64,000 nucleotides of DNA, from contig NC_088295.1 in NCBI RefSeq assembly GCF_032854445.1, positions 94,917,805 to 94,981,804 on the forward strand, written 5' to 3'. The position numbers were made by a program, and so were the translations under genes. Positions within the stretch are counted from its first letter, which is position 1; the number at the start of each line of letters is the position of its first letter. Origin of the DNA: Liolophura sinensis (taxonomy: Eukaryota; Mollusca; Polyplacophora; Chitonida; Chitonidae). The notes under the pieces were generated by a model. It was not told the origin of the DNA. It did no database searches and was given only the letters and a program-made list of their open reading frames with translations. Positions 1 to 11,600 of this stretch are shown here, one piece after another.

Positions 1-98
1 TTGATGACCAGTATGACCGATACTCAGCGCCATCAACAGAGGATTGTATGGCCCATACATTGTCAAGACTAGTTATATGTGATTTTGTTTGATATACA
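1..98. other. Left edge, possible coding fragment
   Basis: No gene can be called. The first 80 bases are open in more than one frame. The plus frame from base 3 reads DDQYDRYSAPSTED and continues into a stop near base 90, while the minus strand also has an open frame (LDNVWAIQSSVDGAEY). Neither has a convincing splice site, so this could be an exon cut by the window edge or chance. Confidence 0.12.
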
Positions 99-240
99 TA
101 TATCTACAACCCCAGACATACAAAATATGCGTGTACCTACAGCCCCCCCCCCCCGCCACCCCCACCCCCACCCCCCTTCCCGCCGACATACACAAAATAT
201 ACAGATACCTACAACCCCAGAAACACAAAATATACAAATC
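99..240. repeat. Short 34-bp minisatellite with C-rich tract
   Basis: About three diverged copies of a unit containing 'acaaaatatac' and 'acctacaaccccag'. A cytosine-rich stretch at about 141-178 (a C run followed by CCCCCA repeats) interrupts it. Small ORFs here on both strands come from this simple sequence and are not proposed as genes. Confidence 0.6.
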
Positions 241-825
241 GAGTATTGCAAGAGGACTACATGCCTTATAGAATGTCATTAAGAACACACCTCCTGAACT
301 TGATTTAAACATTTGTCAGTTAGTTAGTTAGATGAGCAGCTAATAAAACTATATACATCAAGAATAAAATGTCAGATTTACAGATGAGATGAAAGTAATA
401 ACGTGATGATCCAGCCAGTCAGCGACTTACCAACGCTAGCTAATCAGTTCATTTTCATCAGCACACATTTTTATGGAGGAATGTTCAGGTTTCAGCAGGC
501 TTTGTGCTGCTTTCTGATAAGCTCCTATTTTGTAACAAGAGGGGTAGGGATGAGGGTGATATTTAGGAGTGTATGCAAGGAGATATATCTTCACAAATAA
601 GACACTTCGTTTATATATACAGCGTGCAAAACAGGAAGGGTGTTCCTATAGACCACCCATGGAAGGAACAAGTACTTAGCTTTTTGTCGAGTTTTTGTAA
701 ATCTAATGCGAAGAGCTTATGAAAGCCCAGAACGTCCCTTCGTTGTTTTGCATATCGCTCGTTTCAAAATTATAGGTTTTGAAATACTAACATGCGCAAG
801 TGAGAAGACGTGCGCAAAACGATCT
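241..825. other. Non-repetitive non-coding stretch
   Basis: AT-rich sequence without a recognisable gene. A 'gacttacc' at about 425 reads as a minus-strand splice donor, but the sequence that would be its exon (to about 515) has stops in all three frames. It is at most an untranslated exon or chance. Confidence 0.4.
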
Positions 826-1022
826 CCCTACGTTGTAAGCATCCTTCAGGTCTCCCTAAGCTGTAAGCATCCTTCAGGCTTCCCTAAGCTGTGAACATAC
901 TTTAGGCCTCACTAAGCTGTAAGCATCCTTAAGGCCTCCCTAAGGTGTAAGCATAGTTCAGGACTCCCTAAGGTGTAAGCATCCTTCAGGCCTCCCTAAG
1001 TTGTAAGCATACTTCAGGCCTT
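826..1022. repeat. 28-bp minisatellite, 7 copies
   Basis: Seven diverged copies of a unit built on 'ccctaagctgtaagcatc' followed by 'cttcaggcct'. Single-base variants occur between copies, which suggests an older array. Confidence 0.85.
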
Positions 1023-1026
1023 CATT

Positions 1027-1200
1027 GATCCTGATACCACTACTATCAGTATCATTAGCACCGACTTGACACCATTATCACCAGTATCATTAGCAGCGAC
1101 ATTGATTCTGACACCATTATCATCAGTATCACTAGAACCGACACTGATTCTGACACCATTATAATCAGTATCACTCGCATCGACACTCATTTCAACACTG
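1027..1200. repeat. 42-bp minisatellite, 4 copies
   Basis: Four diverged copies of a unit containing 'gacaccattatcatcagt' and 'atcactagaaccgacact'. It abuts the 28-bp array and has an unrelated unit. Confidence 0.75.
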
Positions 1201-1801
1201 ATATTAACAAATCGTTCCTTTTAACACCATACAATCTAAATCAAAATCGTATGAATAATTTTAACACCATTATCACCATTGTCACCAACACCGACACCGA
1301 CAAACCATTCATCTTTTACCGTGTTGTTACAGTAGAATGCAATTGTCAGAGTATCATATAGGTATATGATAAATGAATAAATGTTACAGAGCAAGGTGCC
1401 CATAAAAGTACTCACGATTTCACACGACGCTCTGTAGACTACATTTGTTTCGCATTGAGCATTCTAGCGAGACAATCCTCTATAAACTTCATTCGTTTTC
1501 ATACATCAGAATATAAGAACAATTAGACTTTTATAGGTGGAAATATAGAGAAGTGACTTACCGGTCTGTTAGGACTTTACGGACACAACCCGAAACACTT
1601 TGATCTCATGAACAGTGCTGAAATTTAAACCAAAATAAGTTTGTAATTGACCTTTCCGTGAACTTTGTAATTGACCTTTCCTTAAAGTTTCAGTACATAT
1701 ATGTGTTGCACTTAAATATAAATATCCTACAATTTGGCAAGCCAACACCTGTCCCTACATTGTACATACTGTTTAAAATGAATCATTCTTTGTAGCCCTG
1801 A
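1201..1801. other. Non-coding stretch with a possible minus-strand exon
   Basis: No gene is supported. On the minus strand 1562-1617 (56 bp) lies between a good acceptor (pyrimidine-rich, ending tttcag) and a perfect gtaagt donor, but all three frames contain a stop inside it. A 22-bp direct duplication ('gtaattgacctttcc') sits at about 1650-1683. Confidence 0.4.
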
Positions 1802-2560
1802 AATCACGCCATTATTTTCTCTGTTTTTCAGAATTGCGCGATGTACACATTTAATTTTTCTGTGTTTGTGAATTACGCCATCCACACTGTTATTTTCTGT
1901 ATTTCTTCCAGTAACGCCCTGTACACAGTTATTTTCTCTATTTCACTGAATTACGCCCTGCACACAGTTATTTTCTCTGTTTCTCTGAATTACGCCCCAC
2001 ACACACTTATTTTGCTGTTTCACCCAATTAAGCGATGCACACACTTACTTTCTCTGCCTCTTTGAATTAAGCGATGCACACATTTACTTTTTCTGAATTA
2101 CGCCCTGCGTACACACAGTTATTTTCTCTGTTTCTCTTAATTACGCCCTGCATGCACACAGTTATTTTCTCTGTTTCTCTTAATTACGCCCTGCACACTG
2201 TTATTTTTTTCTGTTTCTCTGAATTACGTCCTGCACACAGTTATTTTCTCTATTTCGCTGAATTATGCGATGCACACATTTACTTTATCTGAATTACGCC
2301 CCGCATGCACACTGTTATTTTCTTTGTTTTTCTGAATTACGCCCCGCATGCACACTGTTATTTTCTTTGTTTTCCTGAATTACGCCCTGCACACTGTTAT
2401 TTTCTCTATTTCGCTGAATTACGAGATGCACACAGTTCTTTTCTCTGTTTCTCTGAATTACTCGATGCACACAGTTCTTTTCTCTATTTTGCTGAATTAC
2501 GCCCTGCACACAGTTATTTTGTCTATTTCGCTGAATTACGCCATGCACACACTTATTGTC
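1802..2560. repeat. 39-bp minisatellite, about 19 copies
   Basis: The unit reads 'cacagttattttctct' then 'gtttctctgaattacgccctg'-like sequence. Small indels such as extra 'catg' or 'cgta' change the phase between copies. A 39-bp unit equals 13 codons, so short repetitive ORFs appear on both strands. These are shadows of the array. Confidence 0.92.
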
Positions 2561-2947
2561 GGTGTTTTCCGGTCGCCTATTTCTGCGACATGCAAGTCTT
2601 GTAGTCAAGTAGTTTTTGACAATGAATTTTTTATTTATTAACCCTCGAGTTATTAATGATGTCTTAATGTATGTTTCCTGTGAAATTTGTGATCACAAAA
2701 AATTCTCCATTTTGCTATGACTTCTGTATATTTAATTTACAGTAATGACAATATGACAATAATAATGCAGTAATGGCGAGCTGTGTCATTTGATACGCAG
2801 GGTTAAAAGAACTTTTCGAAATATAATATCTTAAATTTAATAGAAAGTCCCTTGTCTAAGTGATGCTAGAATGTATTCTGTCGTTGTCGTAGATTAATCT
2901 GTTACATACAACACACGTGCCTATTCTACTAATTCAGCAATGTTATT
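2561..2947. other. AT-rich spacer between two arrays
   Basis: Unique AT-rich sequence. I see no exon, RNA gene or mobile element in it. Confidence 0.4.
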
Positions 2948-3822
2948 CAAGACTGTATCACACAAACAGAATACCATTACAAGACTGTATCACACAAGCA
3001 GAATACCATTACAAGACTGTATCGCACAAACAAAATACCATTACAAGACTGTATCATACAAAGAGAATACCTTTACAAGACTGCATCACCCAAACAGGAT
3101 ACGATTATAAGACTGTATCACACAACCAAAATACCATTACAAGACTGTATCACACAAAGAGAATGCCTTTACAAGACTGCATCACCCAAACAGAATACCT
3201 TTACAATACTGTATCACACAAAGAGAATACCCTTACAAGACTGTATCACACAAACAAAATGCCATTACAAGACTGTATAACACAAACAGAATACCATTAC
3301 AAGAATATATCACACATGCAGAATACCTTTACGAGAGTGAATCAGCCGAACAGAATACCTTTACAAGACTGTGTCACACAAACAGAATACCTTTACAAGA
3401 CTGTATCACACAAAGAGAATACCCTTACAAGACTGTATCACACAAACAAAATGCCATTACAAGACTGTATAACACAAACAGAATACCATTACAAGAATAT
3501 ATCACACATGCAGAATACCTTTACGAGAGTGAATCAGCCGAACAGAATACCTTTACAAGACTGTGTCACACAAACAGAATACCAATACAAGACTGTATCA
3601 CACAAACAAAATACCATTACAAGACTGTATCACACAAGCAGAATACCTTTACACGACTGTATCACACAACCAGAATACCTTTACAAGATTGTATCACCCA
3701 AACAGAATACCATTACAAGACTGTATCACACAAACAGAATACCTTTACAAGACTGTATCACACAAACGAAAAACCATTACAAGACTGTATCACACAAACA
3801 GAATACCATTACGATACTGTAT
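2948..3822. repeat. 32-bp minisatellite, about 27 copies
   Basis: The unit contains 'aagactgtatcacacaaac' followed by 'agaataccattac'. A block of six units at about 3188-3390 is repeated 192 bp later at 3380-3582 with the same private variants, so copies were amplified in groups. The unit has no stop in any plus frame. Because 32 is not a multiple of three, the reading frame cycles every 96 bp and gives a spurious 318-codon ORF (2917-3873). Confidence 0.95.
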
Positions 3823-3934
3823 TATCCTAATAACCGAAAGCTCCTCTACCTTAACCAACAGAATTTCTGTTAAAATTAACAAATGTTTGAGTGTACACAC
3901 TGCTAGTCTTTGGATACTTTCACAATGAAAGGTG

Positions 3935-5020
3935 TAATAAACTACACTGGATATATCGAGATCAATGTCAAGACGATATTGCCTACAGAGCTACAACTAA
4001 AACCCTGTAACACCGAGTCAGTAAACTACAATGGACATGCCAACACCAATGTCAAGATGATATTGTCTACAGAGCTACAACTAAAACCCTGTAACACCGA
4101 GTCAGTAAACTACAATGGACATGCCAACACCAATGTCAAGATGATATTGTCTACAGAGCTACAACTAAAACCCTGTAACACCGAGTCAGTAAACTACAAT
4201 GGACATGCCAACACCAATGTCAAGATGATATTGTCTACAGAGCTACAACTAAAACCCCGTAACACCGAGTCAGTAAACTACAATGGACATGCCAACACCA
4301 ATGTCAAGATGATATTGTCTACAGAGCTACAACTAAAACCCTGTAACACCGAGTCAGTAAACTACAATGGACATGCCAACACCAATGTCAAGATGATATT
4401 GTCTACAGAGCTACAACTAAAACCCTGTAACACCGAGTCAGTAAACTACAATGGACATGCCAACACCAATGTCAAGATGATATTGTCTACAGAGCTACAA
4501 CTAAAACCCTGTAACACCGAGTCAGTAAACCACAATGGACATGCCAACATCAATGTCAAGATGATATTGTCTACAGAGCTACAACTAAAACCCTGTAACA
4601 CCGAGTCAGTAAACCACAATGGACATGCCAACACCAATGTCAAGATGATATTGTCTACAGAGCTACAACTAAAACCCTGTAACACCGAGTCAGTAAACTA
4701 CACTGGACATGCCAACATGATATATCAACATCAATGTCAAGACAATATTGCCGTGCCGGGTGGCACTAAAAACCTGTAGAACCAAGTCAGTAATGTACAC
4801 TGGATATATCGACTCCAATGTCAAGACGACATTACCGTGCAGATTAAAATTAAAACCCTGTAACACCGAGTCGGTAAACTACACTGGATATATCGACTCC
4901 AATGTCAAGACGATATTGCCCTGCAGAGCTACAATTAAAACCCTCTAACACTGACCCAGTAAACTACATTGGATATGTCAACACCGATGGCAAGACAATA
5001 TTGCGAGGCAGGTAAATGAA
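3935..5020. repeat. 84-bp minisatellite, about 13 copies
   Basis: About nine central units (roughly 3944-4700) are almost identical. Flanking units, especially after 4700, are diverged and carry indels. A unit of 84 bp equals 28 codons, which yields a 289-codon ORF (3910-4779) with the repeat core LSTELQLKPCNTESVN. All the variants I can see between central copies in that frame (Cys to Arg, Tyr to His twice, Thr to Ile) change the amino acid, which argues against selection on a protein. Confidence 0.95.
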
Positions 5021-5149
5021 ACCATGTAAACCCATCTGGAACAAATTTACCATTTAAACCTGACATCCAACTTGAGACAAGTACGGCTAGTATTTAGGGT
5101 ACATTTTATAAACAACCCTGCCAGAAAGTAATGGTATACTTCACAATTA

Positions 5150-6075
5150 AGTTGGAGTATAATTTATAGTCCGGATATATATTTTATGACTAATTTCGAG
5201 TATATATTTTATGACTAATTTGGGTATATTTTATAAACAAGTAAACAGCAGAGTACAAAAATTTTACAATTAATTTGGAATATATTTTACAATTAATTTG
5301 GAATATATTTTACAATTAATTTGGAATATATTTTACAATTAATTTACGTTGCACGCATTTTATATTTAAACTGGAATATATTTTACAATTAAGTTCGGGT
5401 ATATTTTACAATTAACGTAGTTTATATTATTATTATTTTTGGTTGCTGTATATCTTACAATAGTCTTCGGGTACATTTTACAAATAAATTGCCTCACAAC
5501 TTGTTGGCAAGTTCTGGCAAATTTTACAATTTAGTTTAGAAGAAATATTTCATGATGGAGTTGGGGTATATGTTGAAATTAACTTGTGGTATAGTTACAA
5601 TTAATCCACGGTACATTTTACAGTCAAGTTGCAATGCATTTTATAACTAAGTTGGGTATACACATTTCTCAATAAATTTGCATTATATATTACATGAAAT
5701 TGCGATATATTTTACAGTTAATTTGAGTACACATGTTTTACTATAACGTTACGGTGTATTTTACAGTAAAGTTGTAGTGTATTTTACAACAAAGTAGCGA
5801 TGTATTTTACAATAATGTTGCGGTACATTTTATAATAAAATTGTGGTTTATTTTACAATAAAGTTATAGTGTATTTTACAATAAAGTTGTAGTGTATTTT
5901 TCAATAACGTTGTAGTGTATTTTACATCAAAGTTGCCCTACATTTTATAATAAAATTGTGATATATTTTACAATAAAGTTGTGGTGTATTGTACGACCAA
6001 GCTGGGTACACATGCTTTACAATAAAGTTGCGGTACATCTTGCAATTAAGTCGCGGTATATTTTTACACTTAAGT
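5150..6075. repeat. 23-bp AT-rich degenerate minisatellite
   Basis: Highly diverged copies of a unit like 'gtagtgtattttacaataaag' plus two bases, with better-preserved runs at about 5270-5345 and 5760-5935. The small ORFs on either strand are low-complexity products of the array. Confidence 0.8.
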
Positions 6076-6180
6076 CTTGGGCGCCAATCAAAAATCACGA
6101 AGATTGTTATGCTAAATATTCTGTCATGACGTGTCTCGAGGTGGAACCCGTATCTGTCAACTCTCCTTTGCCGAGATGAT

Positions 6181-6385
6181 GTGAAGCGAGGTGTGATACT
6201 GGTCAAGGAACAAGTATAAGTGTGAAGCGAGGTGTGATACTGGTCAAGGAACAAGTATAAGTGTGAAGCGAGGTGTGATACTGGTCAAGGAACAAGTATA
6301 AGTGTGAAGCGAGGTGTGATACTGGTCAAGGAACAAGTATAAGTGTGAAGCGAGGTGTGATACTGGTCAAGGAACAAGTATAAGA
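6181..6385. repeat. 41-bp minisatellite, 5 near-identical copies
   Basis: Five copies beginning 'gtgaagcgaggtgtgatact' and continuing 'ggtcaaggaacaagtataag' recur at 41-bp steps with no visible differences. The array looks young. It sits at the end of the old 23-bp array. Confidence 0.95.
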
Positions 6386-7330
6386 AACACCTGAAGCAGA
6401 TGTTCACAAAATACGAAGGTACATCTTCCATACAGGCCAATATATACCTGGACAAACAGACTATGCAGAGAGGTGTAGGTGAGTGCCACATGCAACCCAT
6501 TCTCGCTGTGATATGGACACAACGCCGTGGTTAAGGTAAATCATTGTGCCTGACAGAGTATCAAATAACCCAAAACAGGCCAACGACATCCGAACCAGCA
6601 CACTAGAGTCGCCTTGCTGAAGGCGGCAGAAATCGGTCCGCTTGCTGATAAAAAAAAAACGGGTTGTCATTGTCGCCAAGAGGACGTAGCAGAGGTAAGA
6701 AAAAAGGCCAGAAATAAAAATAACCTGACAATTTAGCTCCAAATGACACATTTTTGGTGAAATGAATTAGGTGGTGCAGCTGTCTAGTGTGGGTCTAGAC
6801 GCACCGTGACACCTTCATTCCGCCTGGCCGCAGGTCGTCGCTATTTGCCAGGGGCCTGCAGAGCTTGACAAGTCCAGTTACCTCCCTTGGACCAGAGAGT
6901 CAGCGTGACCAGGCGCTCATGTTTGCGCAATAGTGACGATTACATAACCTGTTATATCAGTCCGACAGCAGCATAACACGTCCTCCATCCTCAGCAATCT
7001 ACCAGCTTTTCAGTCTCGGTCAGCAAGTCTGGAGCTTTTCAAAACGGCTATTACATAACAAGGAGCGACGTAAGGTAAGCGGTTTCTTGCCATTTAGCGC
7101 TTTCTAAAGGAGCTCTAAGTTCCAATGTACAGAGAGTGCATCTTAGTCTTGTTGTGCAAACTGCCATATCGAGGCCGATGTAAACATATGGCTTGCCCGG
7201 GTACTGGTGACACCGACTGACAGCTAACATCATTGACTAGCTGCTTAGTGTCTACCTCAGGCCCTGAGCACCACCGGCCGAAGAACAGCGGCTAGACTCA
7301 GTAACAGAATAGGTACAGCGGCCGGGGACA
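6386..7330. other. GC-richer unique sequence, no gene called
   Basis: Mixed-composition unique sequence with weak open frames on both strands. Two plus-strand splice donor-like sites occur, at about 6694 (cagag then gtaaga) and 7074 (gtaag then gtaagc). No acceptor and open frame go with them, so an untranslated first exon is the most that can be suggested. Confidence 0.3.
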
Positions 7331-7331
7331 A

Positions 7332-7353
7332 GGGGGGGGGGAGGGGGGGGGGG
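7332..7353 (+). repeat. G-tract, potential quadruplex
   Basis: A run of nine or more G, one A, then eleven or more G on the plus strand. It can form a G-quadruplex and is also a likely site of sequencing length error. Confidence 0.7.
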
Positions 7354-7388
7354 CAAAAGCCTGAAATAACGCTTGGCTCGGATTATGG

Positions 7389-7490
7389 TCACGTGACAAA
7401 TAGGTGCCAAGCGAGATAAGACGAAGTGTTTGGGTGCCTGCCGTCAGCAGTCACGTGATGCCCGTCACTTTACGTCAGTGACGTCACGGA
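7389..7490. promoter_or_regulatory. E-box and CRE cluster
   Basis: Within about 100 bp lie two CACGTG palindromes (in gtcacgtgac at 7389 and tcacgtga at 7451-7458), a perfect TGACGTCA (7479-7486) and a half-site tacgtca just before it. These match bHLH-ZIP (USF/MYC type) and CREB/ATF sites. The surrounding sequence is richer in GC and CpG than its neighbours. It may be a promoter or enhancer, but no transcript start can be assigned. Confidence 0.4.
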
Positions 7491-7559
7491 CCATGCATTT
7501 ACGCATGGCCAGCTTCAGAGGTCTTCTTTGACGGAGAAAACACGAATCGATAGTATCCA

Positions 7560-8014
7560 CTCAGTTCACACAGTTTTCACCCAGCTGATGCTTTGTTTAC
7601 TTAGAATACACCGTGTTCACCCAGCTGAGGTTGTCTTCACTCAGAACACACCGTGTTGACCCAGCTGAGGTTGTCTTCACTCAGAATACACCGAGTTCAC
7701 CCAGCTGAGGCTGTCTTCACTCAGAACACACCGTGTTCACCCAGCTGAGGCTGTCTTCACTCAGAATACACCGAGTTCACCCAGCTGAGGCTGTCTTCAC
7801 TCAGAATACACCGAGTTCACCCAGCTGAGGTTGTCTTCACTCAGAATACACCGAGTTCACCCAGCTGAGGTTGTCTTCACTCAGAATACACTGTGTTCAC
7901 TCAGCTGAGGTTGTCTTCACTCAGAATACACTGTGTTCACTCAGCTGAGGTTGTCTTCACTCAGAATACACCGAGTTCACCCAGCTGAGGCTGCGTTCAC
8001 TCAGAAGACCCCGT
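7560..8014. repeat. 40-bp minisatellite, about 11 copies
   Basis: The unit contains 'ttcacccagctgaggttg' and 'tcttcactcagaatacacc', repeating every 40 bp from 7581 to 7981. Each unit carries a CAGCTG E-box palindrome. It starts just after the CACGTG/TGACGTCA cluster. Confidence 0.93.
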
Positions 8015-8200
8015 GTTCACGCTCAAAACACGGTGTTTACCCAAATAACACTGTTCATCCAGCTGACAGTGTGTTCAACCAGGTAATACTGTGTTCATCC
8101 AGATAACACTGTGTTCAACAAAATAACACCATGCTTGCCCAAGTAACACCGTGTTCACACAAATAACACCCTCTTCAATCAAATATCACCGTGTCCACCT
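8015..8200. repeat. About 22-bp minisatellite, about 8 copies
   Basis: Diverged units of the type 'ccaaataacaccgtgttca'. It shares the 'caccgtgttcaccca' motif with the preceding 40-bp array and probably derives from half of that unit. Confidence 0.75.
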
Positions 8201-8489
8201 ATTTAAAATTCAAAATAAATCCAAAATTATTTATTCTTTTCATGCTGTCTAATGTACTTTAAAACAGCACATGGCGCTTAACATAATCTGGGTACAATAT
8301 ACACAGCCCCGTAATTATGCACCAGATTATCGTTGATCGTTCTATGTGTACGGAATAGGCTGTCTTTACCAGGAAGTACGCCTGAGGATTAGAACGATAA
8401 GCCTTAAGGGCTGACATGGCAGCAGGGGTGAAATCTTAATACGCTGATAGGACATATACGTATGATTTGGGAATAATATAACCTACTGT
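8201..8489. other. Short unique spacer
   Basis: Unique sequence between two arrays. I see no gene or element. Confidence 0.4.
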
Positions 8490-9315
8490 TACCAGGGACT
8501 GGAGATCATCTCGCCCACCTCCTTCTGTGCTGTTACCAGAGTTTGGGGATAATTTCACCCACCTCCTTCTGTGCTGTTACTAGAGTTTGGGGATAATTTC
8601 ACCCACCTCCTTCTGTGCTGTTACTAGAGTTTGGGGATAATTTCACCCACCTCCTTCTGTGCTGTTACTAGAGTTTGGGGATAATTTCACCCACCTCATT
8701 CTGTGCTGTTACTAGAGTTTGGGGATAATTTCACCCACCTCCTTCTGTGCTGTTACTAGAGTTTGGGGATAATTTCACCCACCTCCTTCTGTGCTGTTTC
8801 TAGAGTTTGGGGATAATTTCACCCCTCCTCCTTCTGTGCTGTTTCTAGAGTTTGGGGATAATCTCACCCACCTCCTTCTGTGCTGTTACCAGAGTTTGGG
8901 GATAATTTCATCCACCTCCTTCTGTGCTGTTACCAGAGTTTGGGGATAATTTCACCCACCTCCTTCTGTGCTGTTACTAGAGTTTGGGGATAATCTAACC
9001 CACCTCCTTCTGTGCTGTTACCAGAGTTTGGGGATAATCTAACCCACCTTCTTCTGTGCTGTTACTAGAGTTTGGGGGATAATCTCACCCACCTCCTTCT
9101 GTGCTGTTACCAGAGTTTGGGGATAATCTCACCCACCTCCTTCTGTGCTGTTACCAGAGTTTGGGGATAATTTCACCCACCTCCTTCTGTGCTGTTACCA
9201 GAGTTTGGGGATAATTTCACCCACCTCCTTTTGTGCTGTTACCAGAGTTTGGGGATAATTTCACCCACCTCCTTCTCTGTTGTTATCAGTTTGGGGATAA
9301 TCTCACACACTTCCC
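8490..9315. repeat. 44-bp minisatellite, about 19 copies
   Basis: The unit reads 'ccttctgtgctgttactaga' then 'gtttggggataatttcaccc' and acct. Copies differ by a few substitutions and one inserted G. Edge copies are the most diverged. Confidence 0.95.
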
Positions 9316-9468
9316 ACCCTTATCTGTTACCAATCTGAGCTGTTTCAGCTGCTTTCATTTGTTACCATTTGCAGCAAAGTGCTACAAGTGTACCAGTGGA
9401 TACAGTCAAAATTTATATCTGTAGACAATATTATCACATGCACATACAGATAAAAATTTACAATTATC

Positions 9469-9500
<32 letters not shown>

Positions 9501-9502
9501 AA
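9469..9502. repeat. (TAAA)n microsatellite
   Basis: About eight uninterrupted taaa units. No SINE body is recognisable next to it. Confidence 0.85.
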
Positions 9503-11324
9503 GTATGAAAGTCTATCATAATTTTGTATATACTTACAAACAAAGCTGCTGTATTATATTTAGAAATATTTCAAAAACAATACTAAACTCAGTTCATTAT
9601 TTAAAAGTATTATTCATGGATCAGTTTGGCTTTTACATCAGAGAACCGTCACATTTTCGTCAGATTAAATGCAGTCGAATTTGTGAACATGCAGATAAGC
9701 CTATTATCGGTTCCTAATTTGCACAACTAGTCATTCCGATCGCCTTATTTCTCCAGCACTACTTCCTGAGTTCTTGATATTTTAGTCATATTTAGGAATC
9801 ATAGAGTTTATTGACTTTCTGATCAGCCAATCACTTATCATCATTGGACAGTGAGTTTAAGCGCAGAGTTCTCCACCCTAGCTAATGCTGTCTTACTTCC
9901 GGTCAGGAAAATCACAAAATCTCCGCCAATTTTAGCTCATTAAGCATATTCTGTAGATGTCACTTCAAAGCAGTACACTTGATGTCTATTTGTCAGAGAA
10001 ATTCATTTCCCCGCGGTAGGGATGCACATCTTTCAGCATTCTCCGTCATTCAGCAGGCATTTCACAAAATGGCGCTCGACTGAAAGCCACCATCTGCAGT
10101 CTCCGATTTAATTTTTTACGTTTTTATATGCCCATTACAAATGTCAAACAATTTAATGCCTTAAATTCTATAAATAAATTTGTCAAAATTGTCACATAAA
10201 TTAGGAAATACATTTTTTGTGTTGTCGAATAAATTGAGGTAGGGCCTAACCATTCAGGTGTTGGGTACATCTTGTTAAAAAAAAACACCTAGGCCTTCAG
10301 TAACCGTCAGTTACACAGAAATCTTGAATAAAATCTAGAATAAAAAATAAGCCACTTTCTACATTAAATGCAGTTTTTAACCGAATAAATAATAATTTTG
10401 TTGTCAGGTGTATTGATGCTGGAGTGCACTTTTGTTAGGGCTGGCGTGGATCGGTTGGGCTCCCTGGTTAGCTAGTGGTGGTAAGCAAGGCAGATGCTGG
10501 GCCAGGGGAGAGCTGTGAGATACCGCGGCTACGGGCAGCGGGCGACTTGTTCATGGATGACGCAGAGTCGGGAAGGCGCGGAGTTCCCCCCAGCCAATAT
10601 ACCCGTGTCTGCACGAGGTCTAGACGTGCTATGTCGTCAGCTGATCTCTGCAATCCAATAAACAAGCGACGTGCGCGGAAACGCCCAGGCGGGTTGAAAC
10701 AAGCGCGCATCGGTTATGCCCCCTTTTGTGTACAGAACCGCAACAATGCCTGCTACAGTGCAAATCGAGTTACAAATATTAATATTCTTAGTTTTGGGCC
10801 ATATTTTCTTCCTTAAAGTCAAATAGTTCTTCTAACTACGTAGGACTAAACCAAGAAAAATGAATAAATCGAAAACCTAATCTCCCTTTGTAAATTTTAT
10901 CTTCGTTAATGCACTTTGATTCAGGAAAATTGAAATGCTTTTTCCTCACAGTAATTCAAAAATGTCGTTCATATCAAGTTCACGAGGTACAAAAATGAAT
11001 GACATAAAAATGGCCAGTACTTCATGAAAACAGATGTGCTAAATTTTGTTTTAAAGTATATATTGGTCTATATACTAATAGCTATATCATTACAACTGCA
11101 TGATACAACTATCTACGCCTTATATTCAAAACGAAATGCTCCCCGCATCAGTGCTACGAGGCTTCTTCTTAAAGTGGGTCATCAGAGATGTAGATATCTG
11201 CTGATTGGTCGTCAGGTCAAAGTGTGCTCACACTCCATGATTTTTCATATGTAAAAATATTTTTTAGTTTTGAACCAAAACATATTTTCGTTAGCCAAAT
11301 AGTCTCGTGGCTCGCGTCATCCAT
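9503..11324. other. Unique region with a GC-rich island
   Basis: Mostly AT-rich and without a recognisable gene. Bases 10430-10740 are GC- and CpG-rich, and open frames overlap on both strands (113 codons plus at 10475-10816, 80 codons minus at 10468-10710). No splice sites or family motifs support either. An 'aaaatggcg' YY1-like motif lies at about 10068. The island could be a promoter or a first exon. Confidence 0.35.
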
Positions 11325-11600
11325 TTTATTTAATAATTTATGTATTTGATTGGAGTTTTACGCCATACCAGAATATTTCACTTAAACCTACATGTATAAG
11401 ACGACGGCCAGCGTTATGGGGGGAGGGCAGTGCTCGAGGCCGGGGGGGGGGGGGGGGCACGAGCACACGCAGGTTGATGCACACTTTCCCACTTACATTA
11501 GAAGAAGGCAGCATGAGATGGACTAGAACTCACAGCGACCACATTAGTGAGAGACTTTTTATTCTATACTGCGTTAGCACGCTAATCACAAGGAGTTACC
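11325..11600 (-). mobile_element. tRNA-derived SINE, diverged, minus strand
   Basis: In minus orientation the copy runs from a degraded tRNA-like head (about 11600) through 'gtgagttctagtcca', a B-box-like segment, to a 3' end matching the other copies (gttatacgacg-like, then ggcgtaaaactccaatcaaat). The middle is interrupted by G-rich insertions including a 16-base G run near 11442-11457. No ORF is expected because SINEs depend on LINE enzymes. Confidence 0.75.

Noticed and set aside
403-600. Minus-strand exon ending at the gtaagt near 425
   Set aside because: All three frames have stops over the plausible exon length and the acceptor is ambiguous.
2917-3873. 318-codon plus-strand ORF
   Set aside because: It is a translation of the 32-bp minisatellite. 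The unit has no stops in any plus frame, so the ORF is inevitable and cycles frames every 96 bp.
3910-4779. 289-codon plus-strand ORF with a 28-residue repeat
   Set aside because: It coincides with the 84-bp array. The few differences between copies all change the amino acid, and there is no flanking coding sequence, signal peptide or splice support.
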